This document shows, one piece after another, positions 1 through 8,906 of a stretch of 37,416 bases of DNA. A program made the position numbers and the translations under genes. The notes beneath the pieces are model-generated. The model had not been told where the DNA came from. It made no database searches and saw nothing but the letters and a program-made list of their open reading frames with translations. How positions within the stretch are numbered: position 1 is the first letter of the stretch; every line of letters starts with the position of its first letter. This DNA comes from Rubrobacter sp. (GTDB lineage: Bacteria; Chloroflexota; Chloroflexia; Thermobaculales; Thermobaculaceae): positions 1 to 37,416 of the forward strand of contig JADDPP010000403.1 of assembly GCA_016781845.1 (NCBI GenBank), written 5' to 3'.

Positions 1-40
1 TTCCTTCTTCGAATACCTCGCAGAGGCTCCCTAAGCGCAC

Positions 41-226
41 TCAAGATACTCGGGAATAGAGGAACGCACTGACTGTCCAGCCGTGCCGCAGGGCCAGGTT
101 GATGGGCCTGACGCCTTCGATGAAGAACTCCCCGCTCCTCTGTCTCTTCGTCCGGTTCCGTTTGAGCGTCTCGACGTACTGGAAGTCGTTGTTCTCCGAC
201 TGTATCTTGACGAGTTTGGGCTTCAT
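41..226 (-). CDS. N-terminal part of a TrmH/SpoU-family RNA methyltransferase-like protein, interrupted by an in-frame TGA near the window edge
   Basis: Translation MKPKLVKIQSENNDFQYVETLKRNRTKRQRSGEFFIEGVRPINLALRHGWTVSAFLYS resembles the N-terminal substrate-binding domain of TrmH-type methyltransferases (K..R..gEF.iEG.r.i..al..gw....llY). Confidence 0.55.
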   Translation of the reverse strand: MKPKLVKIQSENNDFQYVETLKRNRTKRQRSGEFFIEGVRPINLALRHGWTVSAFLYSRVS

Positions 227-251
227 CAGGGGGCACGTCGCTCAGTCGTGT

Positions 252-339
252 ACCTGTCATCCTGAGCGAGAGCGACGCCTGCTGGAAGGCGCGTCCCCCC
301 AGTGCAGGGGGACGCTTCGCACGCCTCAGAATGACAGGT
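252..339. repeat. Nested palindromic extragenic element (outer arms acctgtcatcctgag/ctcagaatgacaggt; inner arms gcgtccccc/gggggacgc)
   Basis: Outer arms 252-266 and 325-339 match 14/15 as an inverted repeat; inner arms 291-299 and 307-315 match 9/9. Confidence 0.85.
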
Positions 340-355
340 CCACCGCGACCAGTAC

Positions 356-1546
356 TCAAGCTGTCTCCGTGACCTCCGCGCGCCCTGCGGTTACAGTGCG
401 CTGCGCCTGGCGGTGGTGCCAGTTCTCCTCGAAGAGGTTGAAGAAGACGTGCTTGCGCGGGTGCTCCTCGAGCACGGACTCGTCGAGCGTTACGCCGAGT
501 CCGGGGCCCTGGGGCAGCGCGAAGTAGCCATCCACTACCTCGGGGTTGCCGGGCGCGGCGGCCTTCACCCAGTCCTCCGCGAAGTCGTTGAAGTGCTCCT
601 GTATCTTGAAGTTCGGGGTCGAGGCAGCGAAGTGGAGGTTCGCGGCGGTGGAGACGGGGCCGCCAACGTTGTGGGGCGCGACGAGTATGTAGTAAACCTC
701 CGCCTGCGCGGCGAGTTTCTTCGTCTCAAGCAGGCCGCCGAAGTGTGTGATGTCGGGCTGAATGATGTCCGCGGCCTGAAGCTCGAAGAGTTGGCGGTAC
801 TCGTAGCGAGTGTGGATGCGCTCGCCCGTGGCTACCGGGACATTTATTTTTTCGGCTGCCTTCTTGAGCGCGGCGAGGTTCTCGGGGGGCACGGGCTCTT
901 CGACCCACGACGGCTTGAACGGCTCCAGCTCGCGCGCCATCTCTATGGCGGTCGCGGGGTTGAAGCGGCCGTGCATCTCGATGAGGATCTCAGCCTCAGG
1001 GCCGACGGCATCGCGCACAGCCTCCACGAGCGCCACTACCTTTACCTTCTCTGCGCGCTCCATCTCGTACAAGCCCGCGCCGAACGGGTCGAACTTCAGA
1101 GCCCTGTAGCCACGCTCGACCACGCGCTTCGCAGCCGCGTGGAACTCCTCGGGGGTGCGCTCGACGGTGTACCAGCCGTTCGCGTACGCCTTTATCTTGT
1201 CGCGGACCGCGCCGCCGAGCAGCTTGTACACGGGCTGGTTGAGCATCTTGCCGATGATGTCCCAGCACGCGATCTCGATCATGGCGATGCCGGACATGCC
1301 AACCTCGCCCATACGCCCATAGGGATGGCGGTACATGGTCTGGACCAGGCCCTCGATGTCCTGCGGGTCGCGCCCGAGCACGAGGTTGGGGACGGTCTCC
1401 TCCAGATAACCGAGGAGCGCGTCCGTGTGGTTGACCATGCGCGCCTCGGCCACGCCCTCCAGTCCCTCGTCCGTAAGGACGCGCACGAAGGTGAGGTTGC
1501 GCCAGGCGGTGCTCATTACGTGGGTCTTGACATCTACGATCTTCAT
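356..1546 (-). CDS. Mandelate racemase/muconate lactonizing enzyme (enolase superfamily) protein, probable sugar-acid dehydratase
   Basis: MKIVDVKTHVMSTAWRNLTFVRV..., ALKFDPFG, EILIEMHGRFN, WVEEPVPPEN, VATGERIHTRYEYRQL, IIQPDITHFGGLLETKK, APHNVGGPVSTAANLH. The ORF-track start at 1630 (GTG) runs into a palindromic repeat, so ATG at 1546 is preferred. Confidence 0.9.
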   Translation of the reverse strand: MKIVDVKTHVMSTAWRNLTFVRVLTDEGLEGVAEARMVNHTDALLGYLEETVPNLVLGRDPQDIEGLVQTMYRHPYGRMGEVGMSGIAMIEIACWDIIGKMLNQPVYKLLGGAVRDKIKAYANGWYTVERTPEEFHAAAKRVVERGYRALKFDPFGAGLYEMERAEKVKVVALVEAVRDAVGPEAEILIEMHGRFNPATAIEMARELEPFKPSWVEEPVPPENLAALKKAAEKINVPVATGERIHTRYEYRQLFELQAADIIQPDITHFGGLLETKKLAAQAEVYYILVAPHNVGGPVSTAANLHFAASTPNFKIQEHFNDFAEDWVKAAAPGNPEVVDGYFALPQGPGLGVTLDESVLEEHPRKHVFFNLFEENWHHRQAQRTVTAGRAEVTETA

Positions 1547-1566
1547 AATGTTCTTACACCTTCTAT

Positions 1567-1586
1567 CGCAGACAGGAATGTCTGCG
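1567..1586. repeat. Short palindrome cgcagaca-ggaa-tgtctgcg
   Basis: Perfect 8-bp arms around a ggaa tetraloop in the gap between two minus-strand genes. Confidence 0.8.
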
Positions 1587-1620
1587 CCACTACTGCTGTC
1601 TGACAGACTTGCGACGGAGA

Positions 1621-1642
1621 GGGCAGGCACGGGGACCTGCCC
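1621..1642. repeat. Palindromic repeat gggcagg-cacgggga-cctgccc
   Basis: 7-bp perfect arms; the loop cacgggga is shared with the element at 8907-8928. Confidence 0.8.
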
Positions 1643-2593
1643 CTACACGGGTTGGGGCATGCCTTCGAGCGCCGGCAGCGCCAGCCCTTGCGCGCCCGGC
1701 TTGGACCCCACAGCCTCCGGGTAGTAGCGAGCGAGGAGGTCGAGGCCGAGCTTTGCGCGGCGGGCGCGCTCGCGGGAGAGTAGGACGGAGGCGGTTCCAA
1801 GATGCGCGCCCGCGGGGTAGATGTTGGGCGCGTTGCGCAGGCCGAACTTTATGTACACGGGAGCAGCGACGCGCACGAGCTCCGGTATCTCGTACTGCCG
1901 CACGAAGCCGCCGATGTCGTCGGGCGCTTCCACGTACACGTCGAGCGGGATGTCCACGGCCTGGCGGACGGCGGCGATCTGCGCGAGCGTGAGGTCTGTG
2001 GGAACGTTGTACGTGTCCGCACCGAGGTCCTGCATCAGCCGTATGGAGGCGGGGTTGGCGGAGGCCATCATCACGCTCATCTTGAACTGCATGTCGGCGG
2101 GAAGCTCGCCCCTCTTTCTCATCTCACCCGCAACCCAGAGCGCGCCCTCGTCCGCCAGAAGCACGCTGCGGACGCCGAGGGACGCCGCGCGCCTGACATC
2201 CTCCAGGCAGTGGACGAGCTGCTCCTGCCCGCGCAGCCGTGGCCCGACGGTCCTTCCCGCGCTTGATACGGCCATCGCCCCCGTGTCCCACGCGGCGTTG
2301 GGGCGGGCGAAGAGGCTGACCTCCATCCCGCGCGATGCTGCGAGGCGGGTCATCTCGGTTATCTCCTCGTCGGTCATCATCATCACGCCGCTGCCCTGAG
2401 AGACGCGGTGGATGGTGATGTCGTAGCGGTCCATCTCCTCGATAATCGCCGCGAGCGCCTCCGGCCCCTCCGTGCTGGGAAGCTCGACCCGGTACTGCGC
2501 CCCATCCGGGAAGCGCTTCGGGCTTGTCGGCAGGCCGTGAGCATCGCCGGGCGGCAGTCCCAGCCCCTCCAGGAAGCGTCTCGTTGCGTCCAT
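1643..2593 (-). CDS. Peptidase U32-like TIM-barrel protein of unknown function
   Basis: 316-aa ORF with start ATG preceded by AAGGAGAG. TIM-barrel-like pattern (VRSVLLADEGALW, MQFKMSVMMASANPASIRLMQDLGADTYNVPTDLTLAQIAAVRQAVDIPLDVYVEAPDD, VYIKFGLRNAPN). Assignment to the U32-like group is by general resemblance. Confidence 0.55.
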   Translation of the reverse strand: MDATRRFLEGLGLPPGDAHGLPTSPKRFPDGAQYRVELPSTEGPEALAAIIEEMDRYDITIHRVSQGSGVMMMTDEEITEMTRLAASRGMEVSLFARPNAAWDTGAMAVSSAGRTVGPRLRGQEQLVHCLEDVRRAASLGVRSVLLADEGALWVAGEMRKRGELPADMQFKMSVMMASANPASIRLMQDLGADTYNVPTDLTLAQIAAVRQAVDIPLDVYVEAPDDIGGFVRQYEIPELVRVAAPVYIKFGLRNAPNIYPAGAHLGTASVLLSRERARRAKLGLDLLARYYPEAVGSKPGAQGLALPALEGMPQPV

Positions 2594-2935
2594 AAGCTCG
2601 CTCTCCTTCGCATCTCGCTAGGGCATAGCGCCTGACAGCTCAGCGCTTGCCTTCAATGTGTGTTCGTGTTCGGGGTCTGGTCAGGACACGGCGGCTCGCT
2701 GCGTCGTGCCACGGCTCCCTGGCTCTGTAGCCAGCTTATGGGACCGCATTATACCCGGCTTACGAGTCAGACGTGGTCCTTGTACGTGGGTGCCCCTCAT
2801 ACCACCATCGGGAACACCCAAACACAGATCCTCGCCAACCGCCCGTGCTTGTTGCGTCGTGCGATTACCACTACGCGCTGGCGGGCTGTAAGATAATGTA
2901 ACCGATTCGTGATTCCTCGATCTACGGAGTATTGG

Positions 2936-3523
2936 ATGGTCACCAGGGTGGGGCTGCTAAGGCACGGGGAGACGGACTCGAACTCTGCGGGCAGGCTGCA
3001 GGGCCGGGAAGGCATCAAGCTGAACGCGCGGGGGCGGGAACAGGCGAGGCAGAGCGCGATCTTCCTGGCCAGCTACAGGTGGGACCTGATAGTATCGAGC
3101 CCTGTAATACGCGCGCTGGAGACGGCGTACATAATCGCCGAACACCTGGCGATGGAGCACATCCTCCAGATGCAGGAGTTCGAAGCGCGCGGCCCTGGCG
3201 CGGCCATCGGACTGACGCAGCAGGAGATAGCGGCACGCTTTCCCGATGGGAACGTTCCCGGCGCGGAGGCGCGCCCGGATGTGGCAAAGCGTTCCACGAA
3301 GGGGCTGAACGCGCTTCACCAAGACCATCCCGGAAAGAGGATACTGGTTGTTACTCACAGAGAGGTGATCCGAAACACGGTTGCGTCACTGCCAGGAGGG
3401 GAGACGCTCGCGGTGGCGCAGCCTGGGATCGGCTCTGTCAGCTTCATCCGCTACGAAGGGGGCGGATGGCAGATCGAGTCGTACAACACCATGTCGCATC
3501 TGACAGCGGATCAGTTGGGGTAA
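2936..3523 (+). CDS. Histidine phosphatase family (phosphoglycerate mutase-like) protein
   Basis: VGLLRHGETDSNSAGRLQGRE with the RHG motif, and later ILVVTHREVIR. The ORF extends to 2909, but ATG 2936 is closer to the conserved start. Confidence 0.88.
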   Translation: MVTRVGLLRHGETDSNSAGRLQGREGIKLNARGREQARQSAIFLASYRWDLIVSSPVIRALETAYIIAEHLAMEHILQMQEFEARGPGAAIGLTQQEIAARFPDGNVPGAEARPDVAKRSTKGLNALHQDHPGKRILVVTHREVIRNTVASLPGGETLAVAQPGIGSVSFIRYEGGGWQIESYNTMSHLTADQLG

Positions 3524-3639
3524 TGCCAGCCCCGCTCCAGCGCCTGCTAGTGGTCATCCCGTGGCTACGCTCAGAGCCCTTGTGAGCAAGGAGGAGCCAC
3601 TCATACTGTCATGACTGTAGCCTTTACCCGGACTCTGTA

Positions 3640-4218
3640 TTACTCTTCCGGTCGCACGTTGTGCGAAAGGATCTCCCACTTACCGTCCTGATGCTGAATC
3701 GTGCTGATGGACCCGTTACCTAACTGTGTTTTTCCCGTGCCTATCTCACCATTCGACACGAGCCACAGCAACCCGTTGATGCCCTCGCGGTGGGAAACGA
3801 TGATGATTCGCTTGCCCGGATATCGCTCCACAAGGTGGAGGAGCCCCTGCTTCATTCGTTCCCGAACCGATTCGCGGGACTCCGCGCCCGGCACATCGCC
3901 GTCAGGCCAGCGCTCCTCGATCTCTCGCGCTGTCATGTAGTACGCCTCGCCGGGCTCGCGGGCCTCGAACTCGCGCATCGGCAGTATCTCGGACTCAGGC
4001 ATCCCCAGGCGCTCGGCGATTATGCGTGCCGTCTGCACAGCGCGCCACGTGGGGCTAGTCGCCAGCACGTCCCACCTCTCCTGTGCGAGGTGCTCCGCGT
4101 TGAGACGCGCCTGCGCTATGCCCCTCTCGTTCAGGGGGCGATCCTCGCGGCCCTGGAGCCTGTGATCGATGTTCGCATCCGTCTGCCCGTGCCTGACCAG
4201 GCATACCGTGGTGGCCAT
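3640..4218 (-). CDS. Histidine phosphatase family (phosphoglycerate mutase-like) protein
   Basis: VCLVRHGQTDANIDHRLQGRED ... IIIVSHREGINGLLWLV. Clear paralog of 2936-3523 in opposite orientation. Confidence 0.9.
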   Translation of the reverse strand: MATTVCLVRHGQTDANIDHRLQGREDRPLNERGIAQARLNAEHLAQERWDVLATSPTWRAVQTARIIAERLGMPESEILPMREFEAREPGEAYYMTAREIEERWPDGDVPGAESRESVRERMKQGLLHLVERYPGKRIIIVSHREGINGLLWLVSNGEIGTGKTQLGNGSISTIQHQDGKWEILSHNVRPEE

Positions 4219-4307
4219 CTGTCAGCTTGCCCCCTTACGCAGCTTCCGTGGTGCGCAAGTGGCATGCCCTAGCACGCGGGCCGGTGTTCGGAGGAGGCGA
4301 AGGCATC

Positions 4308-5153
4308 CTATCCAGCATATATGAACCGCCTGCCGTGGGCGGGCACGACGCACGTAAGCTCGGGGTGCCTCTCACGGACGTACTCGACGAGCACGCCGGG
4401 GCGCCCGAGGTTTGCGGCGAACATGTCGTAGTGGATGGGGACGAGAACCCTGGCGCCAGCCTCCGCGGCCAGTTGCGCCGCCTCGCGCTCATCCGTGTTG
4501 CCGGCGATATCCGAGTGCTCCCGGAAGTAGCCGCGGCCGTTGATGGGCAGGAGCGCCAGGTCTACACGAAGGGCCTGCAGCCGCTCCACCATGCCGTCGT
4601 AGACGAGCGTGTCGCCCGCGTGGTAGACACGAACGCCGCCAAAGTCTATCACGTAGCCCAGGTACGTGTGATGTCCGTCCTCGTCACGCTCGAAGTCGTA
4701 GATTGCAGGGGGCGTGCGAAAGGCGTGCATCGCGGGCACGGGCACCAGCCCGACCCCGTTGCCGAGGTCCAGCGGCTCGTCCGCCACGGCTCTGACCACT
4801 CGCTCCAGCGGTATGCCGAGCCCGGTCAACCGCGACACCTTCGGGGCGGGCACAACGAAGCGCGCGTCTGGCGAGCTCTGCGCGAGGCCGGGCAGGGTGT
4901 TGTCATCGAGGTGGTCAAGGTGGTCATGTGTGACGAGGACGAGGTCCGCGGGCGGGGCATCCTCAGGCGTGAACGGTGGGGGCACCAGGCGCTCGGGCAT
5001 CTGCGAGAAGAACGGGTCTATGTACACGGCCGCGCCCGCCCCCTTGAGTAGCACGCTCGCCTGGCCCAGCCACCACAGCGCGACGGTTCCCTCGGCTGGC
5101 TGGGTGGCTGCTACCTCGGCCTTTATCTCTTCTGCGGACGGCATGGTCGTCAT
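4308..5153 (-). CDS. MBL-fold metallo-hydrolase, UlaG-like
   Basis: MTTMPSAEEIKAEV...ALWWLGQASVLLKGAGAAVYIDPFFS, LVLVTHDHLDHLDDNTL, GVRVYHAGDTLVYDGM, VLVPIHYDMFA. The ATG at 5153 overlaps the TGA of the upstream ADH gene. Confidence 0.88.
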   Translation of the reverse strand: MTTMPSAEEIKAEVAATQPAEGTVALWWLGQASVLLKGAGAAVYIDPFFSQMPERLVPPPFTPEDAPPADLVLVTHDHLDHLDDNTLPGLAQSSPDARFVVPAPKVSRLTGLGIPLERVVRAVADEPLDLGNGVGLVPVPAMHAFRTPPAIYDFERDEDGHHTYLGYVIDFGGVRVYHAGDTLVYDGMVERLQALRVDLALLPINGRGYFREHSDIAGNTDEREAAQLAAEAGARVLVPIHYDMFAANLGRPGVLVEYVRERHPELTCVVPAHGRRFIYAG

Positions 5154-6208
5154 CGGGCGGCTCCTTGCGGATGGTTGTGGGTAACGAGTATCTTCAGCGT
5201 GCCGGGTTCCTTGGAGACGAGCTTGTCGAGCGCGGTCTGGTACTCCGGCAGGGCATAGCGATGGGTGATGAGCGGGGCAAGCCGCAGGAGGCCTGCGCTG
5301 AACAGCTGTACGGCGTACGTCCACGCGGCGGAGTTCGCGCCGAACGTGCCTATCACGGTAAGGTGCTTGAGGGCAAACATATCGGGGTCTATGGCAAGGC
5401 TCGCGCCCTCACCCGCGATGCCCTGCAGCGCGACTACTCCTGACCGCTTCGCCAGCGCGAACGCCTGCTCGACGGCCTGCGCTTTGCCCGCGCCCTCGAA
5501 CACCCAGTCCGCACCGCGCCCACTTGTGAGGTCGCGCACCATCGCCGCAGGGTCGTCGCGGTGGTAGTTTGCGGTGTGGGTCGCGCCCATCTTCCTTCCG
5601 AGCTCCAGTCGTGCATCACGGGAACCAACCAGCACGATGGCGGCGGGGCTGTGCAGGCGCGCAAGATGCACCGCGAGCTGGCCTATCGCACCGTCGCCTA
5701 TCACGACAATGGTGTCACCCGGCCTGGGCTGGCAGCGAAGGAAGCTGTCCGCGGCGACGCTCGTGGGTTCCAGCAGCGCGGCTTGGGAGAGGTCGGCCTC
5801 AGGGGGCAGCTTATGTACGAGGCGGGCGGGGACGGCCACGAGCTCCGCGAAGCCTCCGGGACGGGTGAACCCAACCTCGTTGTACCCGGCCTCGCAGAGG
5901 TTTGTCAGCCCGTTGTGGCAGTTGTCGCACAGGCCGCAGTACACGAAGCCCTCGGAGACCACCTTATCCCCTGGCTTCAGCCCGCGCACCCGCTCACCCA
6001 CCTCGGCGACGGCCCCACTCCACTCGTGACCGGGCACCACGGGGTAGCGGGTGTAGTCGGCGGGGCGCGTGCCCTGGTACAACTCCACGTCGCTGCCACA
6101 GATCCCGGCTCCGTGCGACCGTATCAGCACTTCCTCCGGCCCGACGCTCGGCGGCTCCATGTCAGTCAGTCCCGCCTCGCCTGGCTGCTTGATGACAACG
6201 GCCCTCAC
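5150..6208 (-). CDS. Zinc-dependent medium-chain alcohol/polyol dehydrogenase
   Basis: HGAGICGSDVELYQG, VVPGHEWSGAVAEVG, GLCDNCHNGLTNLCE, VVIGDGAIGQLAVHLA. Confidence 0.92.
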   Translation of the reverse strand: MRAVVIKQPGEAGLTDMEPPSVGPEEVLIRSHGAGICGSDVELYQGTRPADYTRYPVVPGHEWSGAVAEVGERVRGLKPGDKVVSEGFVYCGLCDNCHNGLTNLCEAGYNEVGFTRPGGFAELVAVPARLVHKLPPEADLSQAALLEPTSVAADSFLRCQPRPGDTIVVIGDGAIGQLAVHLARLHSPAAIVLVGSRDARLELGRKMGATHTANYHRDDPAAMVRDLTSGRGADWVFEGAGKAQAVEQAFALAKRSGVVALQGIAGEGASLAIDPDMFALKHLTVIGTFGANSAAWTYAVQLFSAGLLRLAPLITHRYALPEYQTALDKLVSKEPGTLKILVTHNHPQGAAR

Positions 6209-6415
6209 GACTGAGCCTCGTTGATGTGTCTATATAGCTCGTGCACGAACACTGGCCTCTCCTTCAGTTCAGCGTGATCATACTGTCTGCGTCTGGCGGG
6301 TAGCACATGTCATTCCGAACTTGCGAGTCATCTCACACATATTATGGCTGGTCACAACTGCAGAACTCCTTCGCTGTGTTCAGGGTGGCACAGGCAGGGC
6401 CTGTGCTGCGTCACC

Positions 6416-8887
6416 TTACACCTGCACGTCCCTCAACATCCGTTCCCTGCCGGTGCCGCGTGCGCTCAGAACAGAGGCGTTCCCGTACAGTACCTGAACG
6501 TCTATCTCCCACTCTCCTGTCGCGGGATCTCTGTGCTGGGAGTAAGTGCCCCAGGCACGGCCCGTGCTCCAGAACGTCGTGAAGTCGTCCGCGTTGATGG
6601 CGGGGTCGAACGCTACCTCCCCTCTCGGCAAATTGAAGGAGAAGCCGGTGAGGGCAACGAGCAGGCCCCAGCTCGCCATCGAGCGAACGTAGTGGTTGCC
6701 GCACTCCACCTCGTTCCACGGGTTGCGGCGCACGCCGTCGTGCCGGTCGCGCGCGGCCCGGACGATAGACAGTCCCTCGTCTACCAGCCCCTCATAGATT
6801 AGGTGCGTGGCGACCTGGTACTCCATCCCCGTCCATACCTCGTCCGAGTACGGAAAGGGCACCTTCGGGCGCCCACCGTGGGGCCACGAGCAGACCAGGA
6901 GCCCCGCTTCGTCGTTCAGCACGTACGTCCGCTGGCAGTTGACGTGGTGAGTGAAGTTCGTCCTGTAATTGTGCCGGTATACGGCCTGCAATGCCGCCTT
7001 GACGCGCTCAGGGGGAAGCAGGTACCCGAGACCGTACACGTGCGCGAGCTGCTGGCCGAGCAACTGGTCGGAGAGGCAGCCTACGCCGTGCTGGTACGGG
7101 TAGCGGTCCACGTCCTCCAGCCGCTGCACGTAGTACTCGCCGTTCCAGCATAGCTCGTCCAGGCGCGGGGCGCTGTGCTCGAATGCCTGGGCGTACCGTC
7201 GCGCGCTTTCGTTGTCCCCGAGATAGGCGGCCATCTCCTGCGCGGCGCGGAGAGCGCCGAGGAAGAGCACCCCGGTGAGCGGGTTGGGGCCGTAGAACTC
7301 GATGTCGTACGTGTTGTGCTGCTCGCCGTCGAGCACGAGGTCGCCGTCCGTGTCCCAGTAGCTCACGGCGTAGCGCAGGGCAGCCTGAACGTGGGGCCAT
7401 AGCTGGCGCAGGAACTCGTCATCGCCGGTAAGCTTCCACTCACGGAGGACTCGCATCACGGTGCCAAGCTGCCCATCGGCTGCGGCCTGGTGGTCCCACA
7501 CGGACTCGAACATCCGGCGGGCGCGGAACTTCATCTCGCCGTCAGGGGCGGTCTCCTCCAGGAACTCAGTGCGGCGCATGTTCTGCTCGAGCTGCGGGAA
7601 GAGGAATGCAACGGTCTGCGCGTAGTTCCAGACGTGGGTACAGGTGCCATCACAGCAGCCCGCCTCGTCGAAGCACCCCTCGTAGCCGAGAAAGCGGCCG
7701 TCCTCCAGCCAGAAGCAGGTCGTACTGCGCAGCGCGGTGATGTTGCTCGCTACAGCGTCGAGCACGTACGGCGGGAGCGTGCTGCTGAAGAGCGCGTCAT
7801 GGAACGCGCGGGCGCCGCGCTCAAGGCGCTCCCGGTTCTGAATGAGGTACGCGGCAACATCCCAAGAGCTGCCGAAGCGGGTGGCGTAGTGGTTGCGGAC
7901 CACCTCTTGCCCTTCGCGCCGCACGCGCACCTTGTCGCTCCAGCCGTTCACGCGGTTTGGGAAGTACCACGCGAGGATGAAGGCGAAGGCCCTGACCTCT
8001 CCCGGCGCGAGAGTGGCCGAGACCGCGAGCGAGCCGGTGTCCGTCTGTCCCTCTTCCGATGGGGTGTCGATTCCCAGGTCCTCCAGGCGGCCGTCGGAGG
8101 AGAAGTCCTCCCAGAACTCCTCCAGCCACTCGTGCGCCCAGGAGGAGCGCCGCCAGACGCGCTTGTAAGTGGCGGGGCCGCCCTGCGCCACCAGGCAAGC
8201 GTCGCCGTAGCGCAGGTCACCCGGCTCGAACGCGAGAGAGCGCAGGAAGAGACCGGAGAACCCGTCCCCCTCCCGGTACTCGTTGAGATTGCGGCCGCCG
8301 CCGTCCGGCACGTGTGGGTGGCCGAACTGGCCGTGCTCGACACCGCCCACCGGATTAATGACCGAACCCGCGATGCTGATGTCCGTTGGGCGGCTCGATC
8401 TGTTCCTCACGGTGTACGTCAGGTACGCGCCGGGGATGGCTGAGTCCTCCGCGTTCAGGGGGATGAGCGGCGTGTGCGCCTCCAGGCTCACCTCCACGGG
8501 GAGGTCGGGGTCCTCGAACTGTACCCACGCAAAGGGATACTCCCCGCGCAGGCGGGACTCCGCGAGCCGGGGCAGGCCCGCGGCGGTGCTCTGGTGGTAG
8601 CCGTGCGACTCCGTATGAGGGGGCCGCAGCCTGCTTTCGAGCACTTTCGCGACAGGGGCCTCGCCCTGCTCCTGAGCGCGAATACAGAAGTAGGTGTTGG
8701 GCAGGGTGTGGCCTTTGGCGGGGCGGTTGAATATCTCCCAGTCGCGGAACTCGCCCCGGCTGCCGAGGGAGACATTGCCGGCGCCGATGCCACCCAGTAG
8801 GAACGCAGCCGCCCCGGCCTCGCCGCTGAAGGTGCGCTGCGGGCCGGGGGCATAGAGTTGTTGCTGTTCTGTACTGATCTGCGTCAT
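6416..8887 (-). CDS. GH116-family glycoside hydrolase (glucosylceramidase-like)
   Basis: LLGGIGAGNVSLGSRGEFRDWEIFNRPAKG, CCDGTCTHVWNYAQTVAFLFPQLEQNMR, HNTYDIEFYGPNPLTGVLFLGALRAAQEMA, SDEVWTGMEYQVATHLI. The ORF-track start at 8938 translates a palindromic repeat, so ATG 8887 is preferred. Confidence 0.88.
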   Translation of the reverse strand: MTQISTEQQQLYAPGPQRTFSGEAGAAAFLLGGIGAGNVSLGSRGEFRDWEIFNRPAKGHTLPNTYFCIRAQEQGEAPVAKVLESRLRPPHTESHGYHQSTAAGLPRLAESRLRGEYPFAWVQFEDPDLPVEVSLEAHTPLIPLNAEDSAIPGAYLTYTVRNRSSRPTDISIAGSVINPVGGVEHGQFGHPHVPDGGGRNLNEYREGDGFSGLFLRSLAFEPGDLRYGDACLVAQGGPATYKRVWRRSSWAHEWLEEFWEDFSSDGRLEDLGIDTPSEEGQTDTGSLAVSATLAPGEVRAFAFILAWYFPNRVNGWSDKVRVRREGQEVVRNHYATRFGSSWDVAAYLIQNRERLERGARAFHDALFSSTLPPYVLDAVASNITALRSTTCFWLEDGRFLGYEGCFDEAGCCDGTCTHVWNYAQTVAFLFPQLEQNMRRTEFLEETAPDGEMKFRARRMFESVWDHQAAADGQLGTVMRVLREWKLTGDDEFLRQLWPHVQAALRYAVSYWDTDGDLVLDGEQHNTYDIEFYGPNPLTGVLFLGALRAAQEMAAYLGDNESARRYAQAFEHSAPRLDELCWNGEYYVQRLEDVDRYPYQHGVGCLSDQLLGQQLAHVYGLGYLLPPERVKAALQAVYRHNYRTNFTHHVNCQRTYVLNDEAGLLVCSWPHGGRPKVPFPYSDEVWTGMEYQVATHLIYEGLVDEGLSIVRAARDRHDGVRRNPWNEVECGNHYVRSMASWGLLVALTGFSFNLPRGEVAFDPAINADDFTTFWSTGRAWGTYSQHRDPATGEWEIDVQVLYGNASVLSARGTGRERMLRDVQV

Positions 8888-8906
8888 GTGGTTTCCATAG
8901 TTGGGA

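Noticed and set aside
413-1603. 396-aa plus-strand ORF opposite the enolase-superfamily gene
   Set aside because: Antisense shadow of a clear gene in high-GC DNA; low-complexity R/V/L/E/D composition and no family motif.
2658-2896. Overlapping 77- and 78-aa ORFs in the U32/phosphatase gap
   Set aside because: Two competing frames of the same DNA, no motif, no clear ribosome-binding site.
6301-6340. atgtcattccgaac... as a third copy of the tgtcat-type palindrome
   Set aside because: Only a short partial end motif and no matching inverted arm found nearby.
7490-8443. 317-aa plus-strand ORF opposite GH116
   Set aside because: Antisense shadow ORF; the GH116 reading on the minus strand has strong family motifs across the same interval.
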